Positions 16,513-23,413 of a stretch of DNA of 64,000 nucleotides are shown piece by piece (the first letter of the stretch is position 1; every line of letters starts with the position of its first letter). The notes below the pieces were generated by a model. That model worked only from the letters and a program-made list of their open reading frames with translations, ran no database searches and was not told the origin of the DNA. The DNA is taken from the NCBI GenBank assembly GCA_963767685.1, contig CAVYEZ010000018.1, positions 1,054,001 through 1,118,000 on the forward strand, in the 5' to 3' direction. Position numbers and translations under genes: made by a program. The stretch comes from Trebonia sp963767685 (GTDB lineage: Bacteria; Actinomycetota; Actinomycetes; Streptosporangiales; Streptosporangiaceae).

Positions 16513-16848
16513 ATGGCAGGGATCTCCGACAAGATGGGGTTCAGCGACCCGACCGAGGGCGGCCCTAACCCGCCGGGAAGCAAGATGGGCCTACCGACCG
16601 CCGGCCCGCGTGCGGTACCCCAGCTCAACGCGTCGGAGCCGTCGGGCATCGCGCCCGCCAAGCCGCCGGAGCAGCAGGCTCAGCACGGCGGACCAAGGTT
16701 GGGTGACATGCTCGACGGGATCAGCGAGGGTCGCCCAGGGGGCAGCATCCCAGACGCCGCAGGCGGCGAAGCCGCGGCAGGCGGGGCCGAGGCTGCGGCG
16801 GGGGCCGGCGCGCTCGAAGAACTTGCACCGCTGGCTCTACTGGCCTGA
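16513..16848 (+). CDS. Low-complexity phage-like protein
   Basis: 111 residues, rich in Gly, Pro and Ala, with an Ala/Gly-only C-terminal half ending LEELAPLALLA. No motif. ATG preceded by GGGAGTAACGC. Gene order HNH then several tiny proteins is phage-like. Confidence 0.5.
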   Translation: MAGISDKMGFSDPTEGGPNPPGSKMGLPTAGPRAVPQLNASEPSGIAPAKPPEQQAQHGGPRLGDMLDGISEGRPGGSIPDAAGGEAAAGGAEAAAGAGALEELAPLALLA

Positions 16849-16862
16849 CGGGAGACATCACC

Positions 16863-17003
16863 ATGACTAAGGCGACGTTCACCTCCACCAAGGAGGCGCG
16901 CAGCGCGGGCGCAACCTTCACGCCGCCGCCCACGGCCGAGCCGTTCGGCTGGCAAGGCCGGAAGTACGCCCTGATGGCCCGCCACGGCATGGAGCCCGGC
17001 TAA
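16863..17003 (+). CDS. 46-residue phage-like protein
   Basis: ATG 16863 with RBS GGGAGACATCACC. Sequence starts MTKATFTSTKEARSAGATF and includes PFGWQGRKYALMARHGMEPG. Follows the Ala-rich gene by 14 bp. Unknown function. Confidence 0.45.
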   Translation: MTKATFTSTKEARSAGATFTPPPTAEPFGWQGRKYALMARHGMEPG

Positions 17004-17117
17004 CCGCAAGAAGAACCCACAAATCTCGCCGGATGGGATTATTCTCGATCAACGGCAACCCGAGTGGCATACCGTCGTGCTGCGACGGACCAAGCGGCTC
17101 CGCCTGGGGAGTGGTCG

Positions 17118-17930
17118 ATGATCTTCAGCTCGCTGGCTTGGCTGCGCCGTGGTGGCGGCAAACTGCACGCGTTCGCGGTGACCCAGATATACCGGGTGGA
17201 GCAGCGGGTTTTTGACTGGTACAGCGGCGCCGAAACTATTGGCACGGTTGGAACCGAGGTCGATGCCTACAACGCCGGCACCGAAAACTGGTGGTACGTG
17301 GGATGCCAGTGGCCCGCGCTCCCGTGGGTGCTCAAAGAGCTGCCGCACGCCGGAACCTTCGTCGACCTCGGGTCGGGCAAGGGCAAAGCCCTGCTGATCG
17401 CCGGGATGCTTCCATACACGAGAGTCGTCGGTGTCGAGATCGACAGCGAACTGTCCATGGTAGCCCGGCGTAATATCGAGCGTTTCCAGCACAGGCAGCG
17501 TGCTGGGATTATCGAATCCGTCACCACCAGCGTCGTTGACTGGCAGGTGCCGGATGACGCAAGCATCATCTTCATGCAAAACCCGTTCTTCGGCGAGACG
17601 TTTAGGAGAGCGATAGCGAACGTGCTCGCTTCCTACGACAGAAATCCCCGTGAGATGCACATCGTCTACATGTTCCCTTGGGAGCACGAGTGGCTCCTGT
17701 CAACGGGCCGGGTCAATGTTGAGAGCGTAACGTCGGAAGGATGGCCTAAGCATCTTCGCTGGTGGGATGACGAACATGTGACTGTCGTTTATCACGTCAC
17801 CGGAGAAGACCAACCCAAGACTCCGTGCCGAGCAAGGTACGGCCGCCTCACGGAAGCCCAGCGAAAGGCGATAGAACGGTGGAAAAACCCGTCCGCCCAT
17901 GATTTCGCCGTCGAGCCAAGGCCCATATAA
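17118..17930 (+). CDS. Class I SAM-dependent methyltransferase
   Basis: 270 residues from ATG 17118 (GGGGAG 7 nt upstream). SAM-binding motif I is FVDLGSGKGKALLIA near residue 85, the acidic motif II VVGVEIDSEL follows, and MQNPF occupies the catalytic-loop position. The flanks resemble actinomycete methyltransferases of unknown substrate. GC and codon use are lower than neighbours, and it lies directly after phage scraps, so recent transfer is plausible. Confidence 0.75.
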   Translation: MIFSSLAWLRRGGGKLHAFAVTQIYRVEQRVFDWYSGAETIGTVGTEVDAYNAGTENWWYVGCQWPALPWVLKELPHAGTFVDLGSGKGKALLIAGMLPYTRVVGVEIDSELSMVARRNIERFQHRQRAGIIESVTTSVVDWQVPDDASIIFMQNPFFGETFRRAIANVLASYDRNPREMHIVYMFPWEHEWLLSTGRVNVESVTSEGWPKHLRWWDDEHVTVVYHVTGEDQPKTPCRARYGRLTEAQRKAIERWKNPSAHDFAVEPRPI

Positions 17931-18217
17931 GTCCGGCTAGCGGGTCACGGTGAAGGCCGCCGGGTCGCGTGGCGGGCGCGGGCGCCTGGGCGGCCGGGGT
18001 GGCCAATGGTGACCGCGCCCATGGGCAGCCAGCCGTCCGGAGTTCGAGGGCGCCGGCCGCGACGTCCTGGCAGAACAGGGTCGAGGAGATCCACGCAGAA
18101 CCGAGGTTCTCCACGGCCAAGCCGCAGAAGCCGCAGCCTACCCCCGCGCAGCTCGCTGTAGCGACCCGGGGAGATTCCGCGAGTGGGGGGGATTGCACCT
18201 AGAGCGCCTGACGGCCC
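17931..18217. other. Intergenic stretch, nothing recognised
   Basis: Gly/Arg/Ala-coding noise in all frames; no motif, no hairpin of note. Confidence 0.4.
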
Positions 18218-18420
18218 TCAGAGACGCTCTGGGCCGCTCAGGCTCTGTGCGCCAATCCACTGGGTGAAACACGGCGGAATGGCCTCGGCCACGTCCTCGC
18301 GGCGGGTCATCCAGTCGATGTCCATGGCGGCGTTGACCGGGCCGCGCCGCTCGTGGCCGGACACGGACACGAACTTCCCCGGCTCCCAGTGGCCGCGGCC
18401 CGCGCGGTCGGCACCGGGTG
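18218..18420 (-). pseudogene. C-terminal fragment of a DNA cytosine methyltransferase-like protein
   Basis: The leftward frame reads GKFVSVSGHERRGPVNAAM then DIDWMTRREDVAEAIPPCFTQWIG. The pattern A-M-x-I-D-W-M-x-R-x-E-L-x-x-A-I-P-P-x-Y/F-T is the typical C-terminus of phage and restriction-associated DNA methylases. All catalytic parts are missing. Family assignment is from memory of that C-terminal pattern. Confidence 0.5.
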
Positions 18421-18612
18421 CGGCCACCCGCACGTCTTGCGGCGGCCCGGCATCTCCTCCGATGGCATCGGCGGGTCGGCGAGGACTAGGCCGCAATTTC
18501 CATGTCCTCCGCCAGCACCGTGGACAAGTGCTCGACCGTACCTGGCGAACCCCGGCCTCGCAGCCATCGGCCGAAAGCCCGCAGGTACCAGGCCATCGCC
18601 CTGATCAGGTGA

Positions 18613-18804
18613 TTGACCGCTCACCCCGCGGATGGGCAGGCTAAAGGTATCTGCCGGATATGCCCGGTACGGGCTCGGTGCCTGGACTGGGCACCGAGCC
18701 ACGGCGCCGCGTTCGGGAGCTGGGGAGGGCGTACCCAGGATGAACGGCCTGCGTTCCGCGTCGCGTTCGCGCAGCAACGTCTAGAGCAAAGCAGCCCACC
18801 CTGA
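18613..18804 (+). pseudogene. WhiB-family fragment
   Basis: 63 codons holding the back half of a WhiB protein: CRICPVRARC, then FGSWGGRTQDER (the G-[VIL]-W-G-G turn). The first iron-sulfur cysteine and the N-terminal helix are missing and only a TTG could start it. A functional WhiB needs four cysteines, so this is a relic. Confidence 0.65.
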
Positions 18805-18822
18805 TGAGCAAAGGAGTCAATC

Positions 18823-19578
18823 ATGCCTGCGGATCACACGGACAACTCGATCGCACTGGTTACCGGGGCCAACAAGGGCATTGGCAGGGAAATCGCCCGG
18901 CAGCTGGCGGCCGCGGGGCATACCGTCTACGTCGGCTCGCGGGACGCCGGCCGGGGCAAGGACGCCGTTGCGGACATCGACGGCGACGCACGGCTGCTGG
19001 TCCTCGACGTCACCGACGCCGGTAGCATCGCAGCGGCGGCGCGCCAGCTGCCCTCCCTGGACATCCTGGTCAACAACGCCGGAATCTCCTCTGGCGACCC
19101 GAAGCAGGTGACCGATGAGGACCCCGAAACATTCCGCCGCATCTATGAGACCAACGTGTTCGGCGTAGTCGCCGTCACCAACGCGTTCCTGCCCGCGCTA
19201 CGGCGCTCCGCGCATCCCCGGATCGTGAACATCTCCAGCGGCACCGCCTCGATTGCGGCCTCCGCCGGCCAGGCTGAGGGCATCATCGTCTTCGCCAGCA
19301 GGCCGACGGGCGCCCTGGGCGCATACCGGTCATCCAAGACGGCGCTGAACGAGCTCACCGTGCTGTACGCCAACGCCCTGGCCGACGACGGGTTCAAGGT
19401 GAACGCGCTCGCGCCGGGCCTGCGGGACACCGACCTGAACGGGCCCGGACGGCCGCTCGCGTCCCAGGCGGGCGACCCGGCCGAGGGCGCGGCGGGCGCT
19501 GTCCGCCTCGCCCTGCTGCCCGACGACGGCCCGAACGGGGGCTTCTTCTCCTGGGACGGCAGCACCGTCCCCTGGTAG
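18823..19578 (+). CDS. Short-chain dehydrogenase/reductase
   Basis: 251 residues, full length. Cofactor motif TGANKGIG near residue 14, NNAG near 88, catalytic Ser in NISSGTAS and YRSSK (Y-x3-K) near 166. Classical NAD(P)H-dependent SDR; substrate unknown. ATG 18823 with RBS AAAGGAG. Ends in TAG, directly followed in the same frame by a headless second SDR. Confidence 0.92.
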   Translation: MPADHTDNSIALVTGANKGIGREIARQLAAAGHTVYVGSRDAGRGKDAVADIDGDARLLVLDVTDAGSIAAAARQLPSLDILVNNAGISSGDPKQVTDEDPETFRRIYETNVFGVVAVTNAFLPALRRSAHPRIVNISSGTASIAASAGQAEGIIVFASRPTGALGAYRSSKTALNELTVLYANALADDGFKVNALAPGLRDTDLNGPGRPLASQAGDPAEGAAGAVRLALLPDDGPNGGFFSWDGSTVPW

Positions 19579-20322
19579 CGGGCTGATGGCAGCCGTGCAC
19601 CTGTTACGGCCCGCGCGGAGACCGGCGCGCTGCCGCCGCTGCGCGCGCTGGCGTCCAATGCCGGCGTGCAGTCCGGGGCGAGGAGCCCGGTCACCGCTGA
19701 CGGATTCGAGTCCACGTTCGGCGTTAACCACCTCGGCCACTTCCTGCTCGCCGGCCTCCTCCGGCCCCTGCTCGAGCCCCCGGCCCGGGTCGTCGTCGTC
19801 GCCAGCATCGTCCACGACCCGGCCAAGAAGGCCGGCCTGCCCGCCCCCGCCTGGAACAACCCCGCCTCCCTGGCCGCGGGCGAGCTCGGGCCCGGCGGCG
19901 CCGGCGACAAGCCGCCGGCCGCCGCCCGGCGGCGGTACGCCACCTCCAAGCTGGCCAACGTGTACTTCACCTACGCGCTGGCCCGCCGCCTGCCCGCCGG
20001 CGTCACCGCCAACGCCTTCGACCCCGGCCTGATCCCCGGCACCGGCCTGGTCCGGGAGGCCCCGGCCCCGCTCCGCTTCGCCAACGCCCACGTCCTGCCG
20101 CACATCATTCCCCTCGCCCGCCGGGTCCGCATGCCCAATATCCGCACCCTCGAGGAGTCAGCCGGCGCCCTCGCGCGGCTGCTGACCGACCCCGCCCTGG
20201 CCCGCACCACCGGCAGGTATTTCGAGGGCCGGCAGGAGATCCGCTCCTCGGGCGAGTCATACGACGAGAACCGGGCGCAGGAGCTCTGGAAGGCCAGCGA
20301 GACCCTCACCGCCCCGGCCTGA
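19579..20322 (+). pseudogene. N-truncated SDR
   Basis: Frame runs on from the TAG of the previous gene. It starts within the fold at LRALASNAGVQ (the NNAG region), followed by FGVNHLGHFLLAGLLRP, a serine strand VVVVASIVHD and YATSKLANVYF (Y-x3-K). About 80 N-terminal residues including the TGxxxGxG cofactor motif are missing. An internal GTG at 19666 could start translation but the product would not bind cofactor. Confidence 0.75.
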
Positions 20323-20374
20323 GCCCCCGCCACGGGCCTCCGGTCTGGTCACGAATGCGGGCCAGCGGGATCTG

Positions 20375-21181
20375 CTACCTGCCCGGCTCAGCGTGCGGCA
20401 GCGTCTTGAGGTAGCCGGTTACCGCGTGGGCGAGGGCGGCGGGCTGCTCCGGGAACAGGGCATGGCTGGCGCCCTCGATGACGGTTGTGGTGACCCTGGG
20501 TCCGAGTTCTGTTCGCAGGTCAGGCCACTGCGTGCGCTGGTGGAACGGGTCGAGTGCGGCGATGATCTCGAAGACCGGCGCGGTCCCGGCCGTCCAGTAG
20601 CGTTTCAGGGCCGCCCCGGCGGCGGTAACGCTGGCGTGCTGCATCGCCAGCGTTTGCGGGTACCAGCCGGCCAGCCAGGCCGACGGGTCGTGGCCGGGCG
20701 CGAAGAACGCCAGCCTCAGGGCGGCCAGCCGTTCATCCTCGGACAGGCCGGGATCGCCGGCGCGGAACGGGGCGGCGTTGACCGCGGGCGTGACGGTGTG
20801 GCCGGAGGCCGCGGCGAGGATAACCGCGGATACCTTCTCGGGATGGTTGGTGGCCAGGACGCGGGCGATGAAGTTGCCGTAGGCGTGGCCGAGGATGACC
20901 GCGGGCCCGCGGCCGAGTTTGTCCAGCACGCGGGCGATGTCGTCCCCCTGGTTGTCCAGGGTGACTCCGGTCATCGGGCCGGCCGAGCGCGCGATACCGC
21001 GCGGCTGGGGCCGCAGGACCCGGAACCCGGCGTCGGCCAGGGCGGCGGTGAGCGGGTCGAAGTCGCCGCCGGAGTCCCGGCCGTACGAGGGCAAGAGGAC
21101 CACGTCGGGCCCGCTCCCGTCGATGTAGGTCTCGATCGTCACCTCGCCGGCGGTGACGACCTCGCTGTTGCGGTCCGTCAT
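20375..21181 (-). CDS. Alpha/beta-hydrolase-fold protein lacking the serine nucleophile
   Basis: 268 residues. Fold landmarks: VVLLPSYGRDSGGDFDPL oxyanion region, PQPRGIARS, and the elbow ILGHAYGNFIAR where G-x-S-x-G has become G-H-A-Y-G, so Ala sits at the nucleophile place. The His motif GASHALFPEQP is kept. Either a non-hydrolytic member or one using another nucleophile. Its ATG overlaps the stop of the SMP-30 gene? No: the SMP-30 frame ends at 21178 while this gene starts at 21181, giving ATGA coupling with SMP-30 upstream. Confidence 0.8.
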   Translation of the reverse strand: MTDRNSEVVTAGEVTIETYIDGSGPDVVLLPSYGRDSGGDFDPLTAALADAGFRVLRPQPRGIARSAGPMTGVTLDNQGDDIARVLDKLGRGPAVILGHAYGNFIARVLATNHPEKVSAVILAAASGHTVTPAVNAAPFRAGDPGLSEDERLAALRLAFFAPGHDPSAWLAGWYPQTLAMQHASVTAAGAALKRYWTAGTAPVFEIIAALDPFHQRTQWPDLRTELGPRVTTTVIEGASHALFPEQPAALAHAVTGYLKTLPHAEPGR

Positions 21182-22178
21182 TCCCCTGCTCCTGAGCCGG
21201 TGGCAGGGTGCAGCTCAAGGCGCAGCAGCGATGCCCGGCGGACGACCCCGCCGGGCGGGGCGGTGGTGCCGCCGTCGGTGGTGACGTAGGCGACCCGGCC
21301 CGGGTCGCCGGGCCCGCGGCCCCACACGGCGCTGGACGGCCCGGCGAGGACCTCGTCGAACGGGTCGCCGGCGATGGGCCGGACCTCGCTGCCGTGCCGC
21401 GGCTCAAGAGGTACCCGCTCAATGGTGTTGCCCCGGTGCCGGGTGACGTAGGCGAACCCGGCGTCCTCGTCCAGGCAGAAGTCGTCGGTCATGTCGACGG
21501 CGGCGACGAACTGCGCGCCGCCGGCCGCCTCCAGGGTGGCCGGGTCGACCGGTACGCGCATGAATACCTTCTGCGCGGTCGACGTGTAGTACAGGTACCC
21601 GGTGCTTGCGCCGTAGCGGACGCCGTTGATGCCAGGCTGCGGTGGTGGCGCGACCTCGCTGTCGGGGTCCCATGCCATCGTGTCGTCGGCCAGCCAGACC
21701 CGGGCCGCCGCTCGGTGGCCGCCGTCGGACAGGTCAACCCGCCAGACCAGCCCGGCGAAGCAGTCGGCGATGGCCAGCACCCCGGGACCGAGCAGGCAGG
21801 CGCCGTTCAGGCCGCGGGCCCGGTCATCGAAGGTGTAGATGATTTCCGGCGACACCGGATCGCCCGGGGACCCAGCCGCTGAGGTCGATCCGGGCCAGGT
21901 GGACTCGTGGGTGGTGTAAGCCTCGGTCAGGCAGATGATGAACACGTCGCGGCTCGACCTCGACGATGCCCGTGATGAGATGGTCGAACGTGTGCACCAG
22001 GACCGGGCTGACTTCCGCGCCGGCCTCGGTCGCTGGTACGTACCACAGTTCCTTCTGCAGCACCGCGGTGATCAGCACCGAGCCGTCCGCTGCGGGCGGC
22101 GAGGTTCTCCAGGAAGTACTTCTCGGGGAAGTACGCGACCGGGGTCAGGGTGACCTTGGGGACAGGCGTCATGGGCAT
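21178..22178 (-). pseudogene. SMP-30/gluconolactonase-like gene with four frameshifts
   Basis: Joined across frames this is one protein of about 330 residues: start VTLTPVAYFPEKYFLENLA, then ITAVLQKELWYVPA and LVHTFDHLITGIVEVEP, then FIICLTEAYTTHES, then HLARIDLSGWVPG, then DPVSPEIIYTFDDRARGLNG to the end. Single-base changes are inferred near 22096 (extra), 21948 (extra), 21896 (missing) and 21872 (extra). The downstream 230 residues are intact. A good RBS (GAGGAG) precedes the ATG at 22178. Proteins of this class are calcium-dependent lactonases by family. Lies between a CMD gene and an alpha/beta-hydrolase on the same strand. Confidence 0.75.
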
Positions 22179-22210
22179 GGCAGGCTCCTCGTTTCCTCTC
22201 GGCTGGTTGG

Positions 22211-22780
22211 CTACTGATCCAGGCCAGTGGCGTTTGACGGGACGTCGTAGGCCATCAGCGTCAGCGAGACGGTGGTGAACCAGCCCATCAGCGCGGTCAC
22301 GTCCACGATGCCCTTGTCGCCGATCAGCTCCTGCGCCCGCCGGAACAGCCCCAGCGGGACCACCCGCGCCGCGGCCAGCGCACTGGCGAGCTCGTACACG
22401 ACCTGCTGGCGGTCGTCGTCGAACGAGGCCGGCAGGCCCGCGATCAGCGCCGCGACCTTCTCCGGATCCAGGTGTCCCTGCTCGATGCCGATTTTCTCGT
22501 GCTCGTAGTTGCCGTACGCGGCGGCCCAGCGTCCGTTGATGATGTTGGTGACGATCTCGATCTCGGCCTTGGTCAGCGACGACTCGGTCTGGTAATAGGC
22601 CCCGGTCGGCACGATGGTGCGGGACAGCACCGGATTGGCCAGCCAGATCTTGTGCGGCCCGGGCACCAGCCCGCGCAACTTGAGCGTGTAGTCATACGCC
22701 GACTTCATATCGGCGTCCATCTCGCCCACGGGCGTCTCGACATAGCGCCCGAAGGTCCCGAAATCCGTGTTGCCGGTCAT
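22211..22780 (-). CDS. Carboxymuconolactone decarboxylase-family protein
   Basis: 189 residues from ATG 22780 (ATG 22783 directly adjacent; GAGG spacing favours the former). Helical CMD/AhpD-like pattern: LRGLVPGPHKIWLANP, then SSLTKAEIEIVTNIINGRW and NYEHEKIGIEQGHLD. The CxxC of peroxidase-type AhpD is absent. First gene of a leftward cluster with the broken SMP-30 gene and an alpha/beta-hydrolase, which suggests a lactone or ring-cleavage pathway; this is inference. Confidence 0.85.
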   Translation of the reverse strand: MTGNTDFGTFGRYVETPVGEMDADMKSAYDYTLKLRGLVPGPHKIWLANPVLSRTIVPTGAYYQTESSLTKAEIEIVTNIINGRWAAAYGNYEHEKIGIEQGHLDPEKVAALIAGLPASFDDDRQQVVYELASALAAARVVPLGLFRRAQELIGDKGIVDVTALMGWFTTVSLTLMAYDVPSNATGLDQ

Positions 22781-22977
22781 CATGCTCCTCGCGTGGCTCG
22801 TGCGCGGGCAGGACAGTGAACGCAAGGACGCCTGCCGTGATCGGACTGCGGTACACGGCAAGTCTTGTCACCGCCAGGGTGATTAGTCAGTCGTGCTGTT
22901 GGGGTGATTCGCGGGCGCAGGCCGCGTCAGGGCCTGCGTAGCAGTGGTCTGCCAACTGGGTCCCGGAGGCCGGCCGG

Positions 22978-23361
22978 TCAGCCTGCCTCGCGGGGCGGCG
23001 TGGCGGTCCCGTACAGCTTCTCGTCGTAGGCGGCGTAGGCGCTGGATGCCTGTTCGGTGATGGCCGGCCCCTGCTGCGCGGGGACGTGGCCGACGATGGC
23101 GTCCACGTCGTCCTGATTACCCCCGTACAGGGCCATGGTTGCCGGGCCCACTTGTTCCGGAGGGCGAATATCGGTCCTATGCCCTGATGAACCGACTGGC
23201 CTCAGCTCGGGTTCGTCTCCGATGAGAATATGGGCGTGTCCTCCCATATGGACGCCAGGATCTGTCCCGGCTTGGCGAAGGCCCGACAGCCAGGCCGCGA
23301 CCGTACCGCCCGACGAATGACCGGCAGAATGCTCGCACCCAGCTCGACGGCAGCACGCCAC
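22978..23361 (-). pseudogene. Hydrolase-like scraps
   Basis: The leftward frame contains AGHSSGGTVAAWLSGL, a nucleophile-elbow motif of alpha/beta hydrolases, and later DAIVGHVPAQQGPAITEQAS and YAAYDEKLYGTA, a protein-like tail I cannot place. The two parts do not form a plausible single protein. Probably gene remnants. The stretch 22784-22977 has nothing recognisable. Confidence 0.35.
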
Positions 23362-23413
23362 GGCGAACGGCAGGCGGACAGCCGCACCACCTCCGGCTGA
23401 CCACCAGCTTCCT

